NCBI GenBank assembly: GCA_019911805.1
Contig: JAIOJV010000036.1
Span: 1 to 37,522, forward strand
Length of the DNA stretch: 37,522 bases
Direction of reading: 5' to 3'
Origin: Gammaproteobacteria bacterium
GTDB lineage: Bacteria; Pseudomonadota; Gammaproteobacteria; Thiohalobacterales; Thiohalobacteraceae
The position numbers and the translations under genes were made by a program. Position 1 is the first letter of the stretch, and every line of letters begins with the position of its first letter. Shown here piece after piece: positions 18,072 through 27,344 of this stretch. The notes below the pieces were generated by a model. The model searched no databases. It was not told the DNA's origin and saw nothing but the letters and a program-made list of their open reading frames with translations.

Positions 18072-18296
18072 ATGGAATACCTTGGTGACATCTTCAGTAC
18101 CCTCGCCGTGCTCGGCCTGGCGGCCCTGGCAGCCGTCTGGTTTTTCGTCCCCTTCGCCATCTTCGGCACGAAATCCCGCATGGATGACCTCGTCGACGAA
18201 CTGGAGCAGACCAACCGGCAGCTGGCCGAGATCAAGGCGATCCTCAAGCGTGAACAGTCGGACGAGGACCTTCCCTCCATCCACGCGACACGCTGA
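18072..18296 (+). CDS. Small membrane-anchored coiled-coil protein
   Basis: A 74-residue protein, not recognised. A single N-terminal membrane helix (about residues 7-30, LAVLGLAALAAVWFFVPFAIF) is followed by a short basic turn (GTKSR). A predicted coiled coil then spans about 36-60 (MDDLVDELEQTNRQLAEIKAIL), before an acidic tail. The start has AGGTAA about 8 nt upstream, and the codon usage is like that of its neighbours. The layout (helix, then cytoplasmic coiled coil) resembles small assembly or scaffold proteins, but no function can be assigned. Confidence 0.7.
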   Translation: MEYLGDIFSTLAVLGLAALAAVWFFVPFAIFGTKSRMDDLVDELEQTNRQLAEIKAILKREQSDEDLPSIHATR

Positions 18297-18491
18297 CGGA
18301 ACCGGCGCACGGTCGGTGCGGTGCGTGTCGCCCGCCGGGGCGCGCTGGCCATGGATCTGATCGCGCCCATGGGGGCGTTGTCCGGACAGGTGATCTGAAG
18401 GCCTCATGACAGGCGGTTGCAGCGGCTGCACCTCCCGTGCGTATTCGGGTAGCATGGCGCGCTTCCTAATCGCCGCAGACCGGAGGCCTTG

Positions 18492-19208
18492 ATGCAGTTT
18501 CCCCGCTACGTGATCCTTGCCCATGCGCTCACTGCCGCAGCCCCCACGGCCGCAGTGGAGCTACTGGGTACCGAATGGAGTGGCGCCGGTGAGTTCGGTT
18601 ACGTCGCCACCTCGGGCAACACCGACACCCAGAGCATGAGTGCGAAGATCAATCTCGCCAACGAACGTGCCCGATGGCGCCACACCCTCAATCTGGAAGC
18701 GCTCAACAGTTCCGACGGCGATGCGACCACGGCCGAGCGCTACGCGGGCAACTGGCAGACCGACTACAAATTCACCGAGTTCGACTACCTCTTCGGCCGC
18801 CTGAGCTATGAGACCGACAAGTTCAGCGGCTATGAGTACCGTAGCAGCGAAACCGTGGGCTACGGCCGGCGTGTACTGAAGACGGAAACCATGACACTTG
18901 ATCTCGAGGCGGGCCTTGGTGCGCGGCAGAGTAAGCTGGGGGATGACGGCACGGAGCACGAGACCATCGGGCGTTTCGCGGGCCGCTATACCTGGCGGAT
19001 CAGCCCCAACGCGAAACTCACCGAAGACCTGTCGACAGAAATCGGCAGCGACGCCACGGTCACCCGCTCGATCACGGCGCTGCAGGCCGACATCATCGGC
19101 AATCTCGCCGTGAAGCTTTCGTACACCGTCGAAAACACCTCCGACGTGCCACCCGGTATCAAGAAAACCGACACCGAGACCATGGCGTCGCTGGTGTATA
19201 AGTTTTGA
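18492..19208 (+). CDS. DUF481 outer-membrane-type beta protein (YdiY-like)
   Basis: A 238-residue DUF481 protein: signal-like start (MQFPRYVILAHALTAAAPTAAVE), then alternating strands with family phrases GEFGYVATSGNTDTQS, NLANERARWRHTLNLEA, GRLSYETDKFSGYEYRSS and the C-terminal ETMASLVYKF ending in Phe, as outer-membrane barrels do. Function of the family is unknown; E. coli YdiY is acid-induced. I take the ATG at 18492, 5 nt after GGAGG; a TTG at 18489 lies too close to that site. The gene is convergent with the HTH-ferredoxin gene across a palindromic repeat array. Confidence 0.85.
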   Translation: MQFPRYVILAHALTAAAPTAAVELLGTEWSGAGEFGYVATSGNTDTQSMSAKINLANERARWRHTLNLEALNSSDGDATTAERYAGNWQTDYKFTEFDYLFGRLSYETDKFSGYEYRSSETVGYGRRVLKTETMTLDLEAGLGARQSKLGDDGTEHETIGRFAGRYTWRISPNAKLTEDLSTEIGSDATVTRSITALQADIIGNLAVKLSYTVENTSDVPPGIKKTDTETMASLVYKF

Positions 19209-19210
19209 TG

Positions 19211-19265
19211 GGCGTGAGGCGTGCGCGTGAGGCGTGAGGCGTGAGGCGTGAGGCGTGAGGCGTAA
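19211..19265 (+). repeat. Short tandem GTGAGGC repeats
   Basis: Five uninterrupted GTGAGGC units (GCGTGAGGCGTGAGG...) plus partial ones just left. Two or three reversed units appear at 19620-19648. They form the outer part of the large inverted repeat described at 19246-19636. Confidence 0.8.
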
Positions 19266-19338
19266 AAGCAAACCCCTTTTTAGCCACGGAAGCACACGGA
19301 ACAACACGGAATGTAAAACCCAATTGTGGCCTGACACC

Positions 19339-19416
19339 TGTAGGAGCGGCATTCCTGGCGCGATTCCGGCGGGGTCGCTTACCCAATCCAATCGCGCCAG
19401 GAATGCCGCTCCTACA
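19339..19416. repeat. REP-like inverted doublet (TGTAGGAGCGGC type)
   Basis: TGTAGGAGCGGCATTCCTGG (19339 on, 27 bp to 19365) is repeated exactly in reverse complement at 19390-19416, with 24 bp between. The TGTAGGAGCGGC core resembles REP/REPIN sequences of Pseudomonas and related genera, and a doublet in this orientation is the REPIN arrangement. Confidence 0.8.
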
Positions 19417-19514
19417 TCAACAGCTCTTCTGTGTTGCTCCGTGGATTCCATGGCTAAAATCGGGTTTGGGGTTTGGGGTTTGGGTTTCACGCCTCACACC
19501 CCACTCCGCACCAC

Positions 19515-19539
19515 GGTGCGTCGCTGGCGCCGACGCACC
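19515..19539. repeat. GGTGCGTCG hairpin repeat
   Basis: GGTGCGTCG (19515-19523) and CGACGCACC (19531-19539) form a perfect 9-bp stem with a 7-nt loop inside the larger array. Confidence 0.7.
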
Positions 19540-19643
19540 CTACGATTTGGGTTTTTACAAGAGCATTTTTTTCCGTGTTGTTCCGTGTGCTTCCGTGGCT
19601 AAAAAGGGGTTTGCTTTTACGCCTCACGCCTCACGCTCATGCC

Positions 19644-21143
19644 TCACCCCCCACTCACCAACCCCCGGATCTGCGCCGCCGGTACGCCACGGGCGATGAG
19701 GTGGCGGCGGATCGCGTCCAGTTCCGTGGCCGGTGCGGCGATGTAGAAGTCGAGGGTCGCGACGTCGTAATGCGGCGCGGCGATGGCGGTCAGCAATCCG
19801 GCCGGTAGCACGCGCGCCTCGTTGTTATCACTTGGGGCGGGGGTCTCCGCACGCCAGTGGGTGTAATGGAAGTTGTCCAGGGCATCGGCCCAGGCGCGGC
19901 CGCGGTTGTGCATATAGGGCTGCTCGCCGCGGCTATGCACACGGAACAAGTACAGCGCCTCTGCGGTGTCCAGGGCCAGCGCCTGCCCGATCATGCTCTT
20001 GATGGGTGCAAAGCCGATGTCCCAGGCGATGAAGACGATGGACCGCAGGGAGTCGTTGTCCACGACGAAATCGCCGCTGGGCCCTTCGATCATCATGGTC
20101 TGATGGAGCTCCACGCCCTCGAGCAACTGACGGGTGAAGGCATCGTCGCCCCGCATGCGGATATGGAACTCCAGCACATGCTCGTCGCAGGGACAGCTGG
20201 CAATGGGGTAACAGGCGCGCAGATCACCGTTGACCAGCCAGGCCGACTGACCGGCGAGAAAACGCAGCCGGGCACCTTCGACCAGGCGCAATGACAGCAG
20301 CATTACATCATTTTCCACGCGCTCCATCGCCGCGACCTGGGTGCTCAATCGCTGGGTCTCGATGCTCGCGGGATCGGTCGTCTCCGTCACCTCCAGCCGC
20401 ACGTCGGTGACCGCGGTGTTGCAGCACATCAGGATGATATCGCCGGCCTTCCGTTCCGCCTCACTGAAGTGATAACGCTGCCGCCGCACCAGCTTGAGGG
20501 TCCCGTTGGTCAGCCGTGCCCGGCAGCGCCCGCAGCTGCCGTCGCTGCAACCGTAGTCGAGTGCCAGACCGGCATGCAATCCGGCATCAAGCAGGTTGTC
20601 GTTGCCCTGCACCAGGAACTCATGGCCACTGGGCTGCACATGCACCTGAGCGGCCATGACCCGCAGCAGCGTATCGGTGGCATACAGTTCTCCCTCATCG
20701 TCGATACCGCGCGTCAGATTGCTCAGATTGCTGTCCAGCCAGTCGCGCAACTCCTCGATGTCATCCCGCGTCGGCCCGGCGTCCGCGGTGGCGAACTTGC
20801 GCAGATAGTCCTGCAGCTGCTGCAGGAGGATGTCGTAGCGATGCACCCAGTAGTTCGCCGTGCCAAGCTCGTGGCTGAGCGCAGTCACGCGCATCGCCAG
20901 GACCTCGGCGTCGGGTAGCTGGTCCAGGCCCCGCCGGCTGCGCGCATGCTCGATCAGATGATCTGCGCGCTCGATCATGGCGCTGTCCTCGACCTTGGTC
21001 TGCGGGTAGACGCGCAGCAGCTCGGACAAGTCGATCTGGCCTTCGAAGGTGGTGAGTTCGCCGTCGCGGATCTGCTGCTGCAAGGTGGCTCGCTTCACGC
21101 CGACCAGACGGGCCGCACGTGAGACGCTGGTGAATTGTGGCAT
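19644..21143 (-). CDS. HTH - [2Fe-2S] ferredoxin - FNR-type reductase fusion
   Basis: A 499-residue protein with an unusual layout. Residues 5-48 look like a MerR/excisionase-type helix-turn-helix (VSRAARLVGVKRATLQQQIR, then DGELTTFEGQIDLSELLRVYP). A helical linker spans 50-150. A plant-type ferredoxin domain (about 165-250) has ligands C199, C204, C207 and C240 or C241. An FAD/NAD reductase module (255-499) has weak motifs: CYPIAS in place of RxYS, and WDIGFAPIKSM in place of GxGxxP. The ATG at 21143 is preceded by AGGAGG 8 nt upstream; the longer frame to 21173 has none. It could be a redox-responsive DNA-binding protein or a reductase with a helical partner domain; which one cannot be told here. 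Confidence 0.8.
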   Translation of the reverse strand: MPQFTSVSRAARLVGVKRATLQQQIRDGELTTFEGQIDLSELLRVYPQTKVEDSAMIERADHLIEHARSRRGLDQLPDAEVLAMRVTALSHELGTANYWVHRYDILLQQLQDYLRKFATADAGPTRDDIEELRDWLDSNLSNLTRGIDDEGELYATDTLLRVMAAQVHVQPSGHEFLVQGNDNLLDAGLHAGLALDYGCSDGSCGRCRARLTNGTLKLVRRQRYHFSEAERKAGDIILMCCNTAVTDVRLEVTETTDPASIETQRLSTQVAAMERVENDVMLLSLRLVEGARLRFLAGQSAWLVNGDLRACYPIASCPCDEHVLEFHIRMRGDDAFTRQLLEGVELHQTMMIEGPSGDFVVDNDSLRSIVFIAWDIGFAPIKSMIGQALALDTAEALYLFRVHSRGEQPYMHNRGRAWADALDNFHYTHWRAETPAPSDNNEARVLPAGLLTAIAAPHYDVATLDFYIAAPATELDAIRRHLIARGVPAAQIRGLVSGG

Positions 21144-21188
21144 GGGCGGATCCTCCTGTTGCGCCGTCGACATTGCGACGCGTATTGC

Positions 21189-21557
21189 CTAAGGATAGTC
21201 GCGCGCCCGCGCGACCGGTCCATGTGGTCCGAATTCGTGCCGTCCCCGGCGCAGGCGCTTGTAGTTACGCACCATGATAATGGTCTTGAGCAGCGTGCTC
21301 CGATCGATCGCGGCCACCGCCAGGCCGATACGGATAGGGACCCCGCGCGGTCCGGGCACGCCGATGTCCAGGTACTGCAGCGGTGCGTCTTCGGTTGCGG
21401 CCAGGGCGACGAGTTCGGCATCCCAGACGACGTCCTCACCGTCGAAACGCCCGCTGAACCGCAGCCGTGCCTCGCGGCCGCCGAGCGCGTCTTCACACAG
21501 GTAGTCGCCGCCCTGTGCAGCCAGTTCGGCGCGAAACGCCATGAGCGCAGCATTCAT
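21189..21557 (-). CDS. Conserved hypothetical protein upstream of the HTH-ferredoxin gene
   Basis: A 122-residue product (MNAALMAFRAELAAQGGDYL ... HGPVARARDYP) that I do not recognise. It is soluble, acidic in the first half (LCEDALGGREARLRFSGRFDGEDVVWDAELVAL in pieces) with a basic C-terminal stretch (MVRNYKRLRRGRHEFG). It reads like a small beta-rich domain with no catalytic motif. The start is taken at ATG 21557; ATG 21542 is possible. Extension upstream would enter a CACGGA repeat, so it is rejected. It ends 45 nt before the HTH-ferredoxin start on the same strand, so joint transcription is likely. Confidence 0.6.
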   Translation of the reverse strand: MNAALMAFRAELAAQGGDYLCEDALGGREARLRFSGRFDGEDVVWDAELVALAATEDAPLQYLDIGVPGPRGVPIRIGLAVAAIDRSTLLKTIIMVRNYKRLRRGRHEFGPHGPVARARDYP

Positions 21558-21572
21558 TCCAACAACCCCAAT

Positions 21573-21786
21573 CGCCACGGAAGCATATGGAAAGCATGTA
21601 CCCCAAAAACCGTATTTGCCACGGAAGCACACGGAAAAATACGGACCAGGCCATACACCTCATACAACAACTCTCCGCACCCGCCAGGTGATGAGCCGGC
21701 GCTGCTCGACACTATTTCATTTCCGTGTGTCCCGGAGGTGTTGCCCAAGAATTTTCCGTGTTCTTCCGTGTGCTTCCGTGGCCAAA
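21573..21786. repeat. CACGGA palindromic element, subfamily II (nested copy)
   Basis: Left arms at 21573 (GCCACGGAAGCATATGGAAA) and 21618 (GCCACGGAAGCACACGGAAA) face a right arm ending at 21786 (TTCCGTGTGCTTCCGTGGCC). The interior (CCAGGCCATA, CTCCGCACCCGCCAGGTG, GCCGGCGCT, TTTCATTT) matches the interior of the element at 27345-27480 but not that of subfamily I. Confidence 0.75.
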
Positions 21787-21821
21787 AGCAATTCGATATT
21801 CATGGGGACGGGGCGGCAGGG

Positions 21822-22658
21822 CTAACCGGCGCGCAGCAGCTTGGCAGACACCAGCGCCACCTGCATCGCGTCGCGGTCGAGCACCTCCGGAAACATCGCA
21901 TGGTTGTCCAGCAGCCGGGCCGGATTGCGGCAGGCGGCCGCCTCCAGCCAGCGGCGGGTCGCATGCGACAGGTTTTGATGCGCGAGCAGCGCCGGCGCAT
22001 GCCAGGCGTGGTAGCTGTCGACCAGCGCCTGCGCCGTCGAGTCCGGCCAGCGGTCGGCGACCAGCAGCTCGGGAAAGGCCTCGCGCGGCAGGTGGCGCGC
22101 ACGCAGGAGGCTATCCACCCGCAGGCCGTCGTGCCCGATGCCGCTGCCATCGGGCAGGCGCTGAAACCACTGCAGCACCGGCCGCGGCCGCGCGACCAGA
22201 TTCACCTGGCGCTCGAGCACGTCCTGGGCACGCGGCGGCGCACTGCCGGCAGGGGCGTGGCGACGGGTCGTGAACGTCGTTTCGAGCGCGGCACACTGGA
22301 AGCCCGACGTGGTCGTCAGAAACGGCTGCCAGGCAGGGGTCTTCACCGCGTCGATCTCCTCCAGTCGGCGGCGCGTCTTGAGCAGTGCCAGCGGCAGCAG
22401 CGTCGCCTTGTCGAGCAACCACAGCTCGATCGGATCCTGCTGCGGGAACGGCAGACGCGGCCGTTCGTTCAGCGCACGCATCAACTGGTCGGCGGCGGCA
22501 TCATCGCCGCCACTGGCCGCGTGCTGATCAGCGCCCTGCAGACGGACGGTCCAGTGACGCCCGTCGGTGGAATAGGCTCGTGCGCGCCCGGCATCCACTA
22601 CCTGGATCATACCCTGGTAGGGGGAGAAGCGACGCAAGGCATAGTACCTGGCCTGCAT
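21822..22658 (-). CDS. Conserved hypothetical protein downstream of sucrose synthase
   Basis: A 278-residue protein of unknown function (MQARYYALRRFSPYQGMIQV ... MQVALVSAKLLRAG). It looks soluble: an N-terminal beta segment (GMIQVVDAGRARAYSTDGRHW) is followed by a mixed region rich in Arg and Leu (IELWLLDKATLLPLALLKTRR). The C-terminal half is helical with conserved-looking aromatics (VDSYHAWHAPALLAHQNLSH). No nucleotide-binding or metal motif is visible. It starts about 120 bp after the sucrose synthase stop on the same strand and may be the last gene of the sucrose cluster. No other evidence links it to sucrose. Confidence 0.65.
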   Translation of the reverse strand: MQARYYALRRFSPYQGMIQVVDAGRARAYSTDGRHWTVRLQGADQHAASGGDDAAADQLMRALNERPRLPFPQQDPIELWLLDKATLLPLALLKTRRRLEEIDAVKTPAWQPFLTTTSGFQCAALETTFTTRRHAPAGSAPPRAQDVLERQVNLVARPRPVLQWFQRLPDGSGIGHDGLRVDSLLRARHLPREAFPELLVADRWPDSTAQALVDSYHAWHAPALLAHQNLSHATRRWLEAAACRNPARLLDNHAMFPEVLDRDAMQVALVSAKLLRAG

Positions 22659-22780
22659 GCGGACACTCCCGGATACATCGGCTGGCCGTACAGGGTGTCA
22701 AGGAGCCTGTCGGTGTCCTTGTGAGGCGGCAGCCTGACGGCTTAAGTCTTGCCCACTCCAGGCCTGCTCTGCAAGGGGCA

Positions 22781-25174
22781 TCAAGTGGGCGTAGCGATGC
22801 CTGCAGCCAGCGGGCGGAACTGCAGGCCGTAAAACATCTCCAGGTAACGGCGGGTCTCGTCGCGCTCGAGGTTGGTGACGTACTTCCAGAAGCCATAGAT
22901 GCGCGACAACGTCATCATGCGCTCCGCATACAGGTCCCAGGTGTAGCGGCTGCGTACCCGGCTGATACCCCCGTCGGACAATTGTCGCCAATACGCCTCC
23001 TCGGCGGCGCTGCGCTCGAAAAACTGCACGATGAGCTCGGCCGCCTCGTCACCGTGGTTCGGATCGATGTGAAAACCCGACACGCCGTGCTCGATGATCT
23101 CCAGTGGCCCGCCATAGCGGGTCGCGAACGTGGGCAGACCGGAGATCATCGCCTCGATGACCGTCAGGCCGAAGGCCTCGAACAGTGCCGGCTGTACGAA
23201 GGCACCGCGGCGATCGGCGATGCAGCGGTAGAGTTCACCCGTCAGCGACTTGTCCAGGTGACGGCCCAGCCAGCGCACCTGGCCATCGAGGCCGTACTGA
23301 TCCATGAGCGCGTGCATGCGGGCGATCTGCGCCTGTTCCTCCCGATCCGTGGAGCGCGCGGGGTTGGTGTGCCCGGCGACCACCAGCAGGTTGGCGTGGG
23401 CGCGCAACGACTCGCTTTGCCCATACCATTCCACCAGGCCGGCGATGTTCTTGATGGCGTCGAGGCGCGCCATGCTGAACAGCAGGGGTTTGTCACGCTC
23501 CGCCAGCTCACCGCGCGTATCTTCGGCGGCCCCGCCCCACAGCAGTGCGTCGATCTCGGGCTGCAGCACCTTCAGGCGGCGCTCTGCTTCACTATAAGGA
23601 AAGAAGGTGTCGGCATCGGCACCGGGCGAGACGATATTGAACTTCGGATCGAAGATGTCGATGCCCTTGACGACCCGGTACAGGCCCGGCAGGGTGAAGG
23701 CGCTGTAGCTCTCGTACTGACCGACGCTGTTGCGGTCGCCGGCGATCTCCTGATAGGTGCTGGTGATGATGAAGTCTGCGGCATTCATGGCGATCAGATC
23801 GGCGGTGAACTGCGCGGAAAAATGGTAATCGGCCTCGTTCTGCCGCCAGTACAGGTCGGAGTGGAGATACTTGGTCTTCTCCAGCGCGTGCGCGATGTTG
23901 CACTGGGTGACACGCATCTCGTGCGACAGCAGGCTGGCGACCAGGTTACCGTCCGAATAGTTACCGACGATGAGGTCGGGACGGGTGCCGAGTTCGGCGA
24001 GGATCTCGCGGCCGGCATCGACGGCGAAACGTTCCAGGTACGGCCATATCTGGAAACGCGAGACCCAGGGCCCGAGTATCTCGCCACTGGCGGTGCGGAA
24101 CGGCACCCGCAGGATGCGCGCATTGCGCGTGCCGGCGATCGCCTCGAGGCGCTGGTCGCAGGTCGTGCCACGCGCCTCGGGGATCAGGCGCGTGACCACC
24201 AGGATCTGCGGTTCGATATCCAGGCCCTGTTCGCTCAGGCGGTGGCGCATCTCCTTTTCCAGCGCGCGCACCTGATCGAGGATGTACACCACCTGGCCGC
24301 CGGTATCGGGCAGGCCGAGCACATTGGCCTGCCCGAAGAAGCCGTGCGGCGATAGGATGGCCAGGTTGTAGATCATCGGCACACGCCCGAGGAAGGTCTC
24401 CAGGTTCTGTGGTGCCGGCGCCTCCAAGATGTCCGACAGCAGGTGCAAGGTCTCCCGCATGCGGCTGACGTTGCGCCCCCAGCCCGGCTCGAACCCCAGC
24501 TCCTGGAGCCCATGGCCGACCTGTTCCCAGCCCGCGTCGCTCGGCTGATCGGCGAGATAGTAGTCGGCGCGGCGCAGCGCCTGGCGCAGATCGGCGACAC
24601 CGACAATGCGGTCGTTCAACATCAGGTGCCGGCCGCCGACCTGATGGACCCGCAGAAATGCCAGCAGACCATTGTCGTCGTGGTTGATCTGCTCGAACAG
24701 CCGGCTCGACAGCCGGCGATTGAGAAACTCCACCCCACGCCCGATCGAACGCGACTCGCGCAGCTTGGGGAATTCCCGATTGAACGGCCCGAGATCGATC
24801 TCCAGCGTCCAGTCATCGGCATGGTCGTGACCGTTCACCTGACGTTCCTTGAAGGCCAGGAATTCGCCAACCGGGATCTCGGTGTAGTCCATGGCATCGA
24901 GGTGAAAGCGCAGATAGACCCAACGGGCGACAGTCGGGCGGATCGCCAGACACACCCAGGGCGCCTCGACCACCGCCTCCTGGGTGCGCGCGATACTGTC
25001 GGCGAGCGCACCGTCGGTGGCGAAGTCCTCGCCCGCCTGTGCGCAGAATTCCTGCAGCCCGTCCCACAGGTCCGACTGCAACAGGAACGGCCGGCCGAGC
25101 TTGCTGTAATAGCGCAGCAGCATGAACACCCGCTCGCGGTGCTGCTCCAGATAGTCGCGCAGCCCTTCGATCAT
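22781..25174 (-). CDS. susA: Sucrose synthase (GT4, UDP/ADP-glucose:fructose glucosyltransferase)
   Basis: Cytoplasmic GT-B enzyme that reversibly makes sucrose from NDP-glucose and fructose. The 797-residue length and layout match bacterial and plant sucrose synthases. A regulatory helical N-terminal region spans about 1-260. The first Rossmann domain has [19 protein letters not shown] near 283-300 (in pieces: [13 protein letters not shown]), and the phrase [16 protein letters not shown] is present. The GT4 E-x7-E motif is EAFGLTVIE in the second domain. The N-terminal serine used for plant phosphorylation is not evident. Its ATG overlaps the SPS stop codon as ATGA (25171-25174), so translation is coupled. 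With SPS and fructokinase it forms a sucrose cycle. Confidence 0.95.
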   Translation of the reverse strand: MIEGLRDYLEQHRERVFMLLRYYSKLGRPFLLQSDLWDGLQEFCAQAGEDFATDGALADSIARTQEAVVEAPWVCLAIRPTVARWVYLRFHLDAMDYTEIPVGEFLAFKERQVNGHDHADDWTLEIDLGPFNREFPKLRESRSIGRGVEFLNRRLSSRLFEQINHDDNGLLAFLRVHQVGGRHLMLNDRIVGVADLRQALRRADYYLADQPSDAGWEQVGHGLQELGFEPGWGRNVSRMRETLHLLSDILEAPAPQNLETFLGRVPMIYNLAILSPHGFFGQANVLGLPDTGGQVVYILDQVRALEKEMRHRLSEQGLDIEPQILVVTRLIPEARGTTCDQRLEAIAGTRNARILRVPFRTASGEILGPWVSRFQIWPYLERFAVDAGREILAELGTRPDLIVGNYSDGNLVASLLSHEMRVTQCNIAHALEKTKYLHSDLYWRQNEADYHFSAQFTADLIAMNAADFIITSTYQEIAGDRNSVGQYESYSAFTLPGLYRVVKGIDIFDPKFNIVSPGADADTFFPYSEAERRLKVLQPEIDALLWGGAAEDTRGELAERDKPLLFSMARLDAIKNIAGLVEWYGQSESLRAHANLLVVAGHTNPARSTDREEQAQIARMHALMDQYGLDGQVRWLGRHLDKSLTGELYRCIADRRGAFVQPALFEAFGLTVIEAMISGLPTFATRYGGPLEIIEHGVSGFHIDPNHGDEAAELIVQFFERSAAEEAYWRQLSDGGISRVRSRYTWDLYAERMMTLSRIYGFWKYVTNLERDETRRYLEMFYGLQFRPLAAGIATPT

Positions 25175-27330
25175 ACTGCCTCCTCACCCGACAAGCGGAT
25201 TCTGCCCAGAAAATCATAGTGCTCCATGCCCTCGATGACACCGCTGGCATGGTGCGCTGTGGCGAAATAGATACGCGGCTGGCCGCGCAGATGCTCGATC
25301 TCGGCGCTGTAATTGCCGACCACCACCCCCAGGGTATTGCCAGACAGCAGCTCCTCGTCGCTACCGCAGCCGCCGGCGACCAGCACGGCGTCGGGCAGGA
25401 TGCCCCAGCGGCCGAGGACGTGCCGCAGCGCCAGGCCCTTGGAGGCGCGCACCGGCAGCAGATCCAGGAACATATCGCGGGAGAACACGACGTTGGCGTG
25501 CAGATCCCGCTCGCGCAGATGACGCACCAGCCGGCGCACCGGCAACGCCTTGGCGGGATCGATGAAGTAGCTCAGCTTGAACGGGTGCTGCTCCCGCTTG
25601 GGCTGTAACTTCAGCCCGGGCAGGCCGCGCAGCGCGGCGCGCAGACCCTTCAGATCCCAGCGGTGATCGATATGCCGGGTCCAGGCCTGGTCCTCGACCA
25701 TTTTGTGACCGTAGTGGATCACGGCACCGACGGCCGTGATGAGCAGGTCCGGGCGCGGCAGCCGGTATTGCTCGATGAGCGGCAGCGTGTCGGCCAGCGA
25801 GCGCCCGGTGGCGATACCGAAACCGATGCGGTCGCGGTCGCGGTACGATTCGAGCAGTTTGCGAAAGGCGTCGAGGCCGGCAGGGTCGCCCAGCAGGGTG
25901 TTGTCCAGCGCGCAGACGATCATGCGGTCGATGGTCGGCATGCGGCTGCGGCCGAAATGAAGCTGCCGCCGCGCGCGGCGCCCGCCTTCGAGGCGATCGA
26001 GCAGCTTGAGATACCTCTGGATATGCGCCTTCCAGGAATAGTGACGATCGACGCCGGCGATACCGTTGCGCGCCCAGCGGTCCCAGTCGTCCGGGGTGGC
26101 GAGCATGCCCGCCAGCGCGCGACCCATGGCACGCGCATCGAGCGGATCGATGAGCTTGCCGTTGCGGCAGTTACGCAGGATGTCGCGCGGCCCGCCGTCG
26201 TGGGTCGCCAGCACCGGCAGACCACTGGCCCCCGCCTCGAGCAGCGTCAGGCCGAAGGGTTCGGTGAGCGCCGGATTGACGAACACGCCACGGCTGCGGG
26301 CCGCGCAGCGGTAAAAGGCCGGCACGTCGTCGGCGGCGTGGTGCTTGGGATAGGCCACATGGCCATAGAGGTCGTGCCGGTCGATCGCCAGCAGCAGGTC
26401 GGTGAGCACGGTGCGCGCCCCGCGGTCCAGCTGCTGGATATCGTCGCGGTTGCCGGCGACGATGACGAGATTGGCCTGGTCGCGCAGCCCCGGCTGGGTG
26501 GCATAGGCCTCGACCAGGGTGGCAATGTTCTTGCGCTCATCGGCGCGCGACAGCGCCAGGATCTGCGGCCGCTCCGGATGACGCAGAAAACGACCCAGTA
26601 CCGACTCCACGGCGCCATCGTCGTCATCGGGCGTGGGCGGATGGAAGCGCTCCAGATCGGTGCCCGGCGGGATCACGTCCATGCGCTCGGGCTGGTAGTT
26701 GGCGTACTTGGCGTATTGCTGTTCGACCTCCTGCTGGGTACTGGCGATGACACGCTGGGCGTGGTCCAGCGTCAGCTCTTCCGCCTCGATGCGCTGGCTC
26801 ATGTTGTACTGCGCCTCGATGGCATCCTTGCGCTGGCCCTGCACCAGCAGGCGGCGCTGCTTCTCGCGGCCCAGCGAGTGGCCGGTGTGGATCAGTGGTA
26901 CGCCGAGCAGCGCCGCCAGCCGGCTGCCGACATAGCCGGCGTCGGCATAGTGGCTGTGGATGATATCCGGCACCTGCCCGACCCGGCGCAGGTGCTGCAG
27001 GGCGTGATCGGTGAAGCTGTCGAGATAGGGCCAGAGCACTTCCTTGCGCAGGTAACGGCGCGGCCCGCAGGGCAGCCGCACGATGAAGGCGCGGTCGGCG
27101 AGCGGCTCCAGGGGTTCGGCGTAGTCGGGGGAGACCTTGGGATCGATCACCTGGCGCGTCAGTACGTCCACGCGCCAGACGTCCGGATGCCGCGCCAGTG
27201 CGCGTGCGAGCTCGACCACGTACTTGATCTGGCCGCCGGTGTCGGCATCGCGGCCCAGTTCGAGATCATGGCCGCGCAGCAGGCCATGGATGCTGATGAG
27301 CACCAGGTAGCGTCCGTCGGCCCGATTCAT
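25171..27330 (-). CDS. spsA: Sucrose-phosphate synthase with degenerate SPP-like HAD domain
   Basis: Makes sucrose 6-phosphate from NDP-glucose and fructose 6-phosphate. The N-terminal glycosyltransferase (about 1-450) has [20 protein letters not shown] and the GT4 E-x7-E motif EPFGLTLLE. The C-terminal 250 residues are a sucrose-phosphate-phosphatase-like HAD domain ([30 protein letters not shown]). In motif I, DLDNT is ALDNT, so the nucleophile Asp is Ala474. In motif IV, GDxxxD is GGCGSD, so the first Asp is Gly654. The domain is therefore probably catalytically dead, as in plant SPS. No separate SPP gene lies in the window. The ribosome site is weak; a CACGGA repeat lies directly upstream, between this gene and fructokinase. 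Confidence 0.93.
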   Translation of the reverse strand: MNRADGRYLVLISIHGLLRGHDLELGRDADTGGQIKYVVELARALARHPDVWRVDVLTRQVIDPKVSPDYAEPLEPLADRAFIVRLPCGPRRYLRKEVLWPYLDSFTDHALQHLRRVGQVPDIIHSHYADAGYVGSRLAALLGVPLIHTGHSLGREKQRRLLVQGQRKDAIEAQYNMSQRIEAEELTLDHAQRVIASTQQEVEQQYAKYANYQPERMDVIPPGTDLERFHPPTPDDDDGAVESVLGRFLRHPERPQILALSRADERKNIATLVEAYATQPGLRDQANLVIVAGNRDDIQQLDRGARTVLTDLLLAIDRHDLYGHVAYPKHHAADDVPAFYRCAARSRGVFVNPALTEPFGLTLLEAGASGLPVLATHDGGPRDILRNCRNGKLIDPLDARAMGRALAGMLATPDDWDRWARNGIAGVDRHYSWKAHIQRYLKLLDRLEGGRRARRQLHFGRSRMPTIDRMIVCALDNTLLGDPAGLDAFRKLLESYRDRDRIGFGIATGRSLADTLPLIEQYRLPRPDLLITAVGAVIHYGHKMVEDQAWTRHIDHRWDLKGLRAALRGLPGLKLQPKREQHPFKLSYFIDPAKALPVRRLVRHLRERDLHANVVFSRDMFLDLLPVRASKGLALRHVLGRWGILPDAVLVAGGCGSDEELLSGNTLGVVVGNYSAEIEHLRGQPRIYFATAHHASGVIEGMEHYDFLGRIRLSGEEAV

Positions 27331-27344
27331 CCCGCTAACCGTAG

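Larger units (their letters stand above)
19246..19636. repeat. Nested palindromic repeat array with perfect 66-bp inverted arms
   Basis: Bases 19246-19311 and 19571-19636 are perfect reverse complements (GCGTGAGGCGTGAGGCGTAA at the outer end, AGCACACGGAACAACACGGA at the inner end). They are separated by 259 bp that contains further structure. This includes a 27-bp perfect REP-like inverted repeat, a degenerate CCGTGG arm near 19434-19457, tandem GGGTTTG units (19462-19488) and a GGTGCGTCG/CGACGCACC hairpin. It lies between two convergent genes. Confidence 0.9.

Noticed and set aside
15869-18088. Long plus-strand frame antisense to uvrD
   Set aside because: UvrD motifs fill the minus strand. 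The antisense product has no recognisable domain and no ribosome site.
18297-18491. Promoter for the DUF481 gene (CTGCAC ... TAGCAT)
   Set aside because: Both hexamers are too far from consensus to support a call.
19211-19265. CRISPR-like direct repeats (GTGAGGC units)
   Set aside because: Units are 7 bp with no spacers; this is a simple tandem repeat inside a palindromic element.
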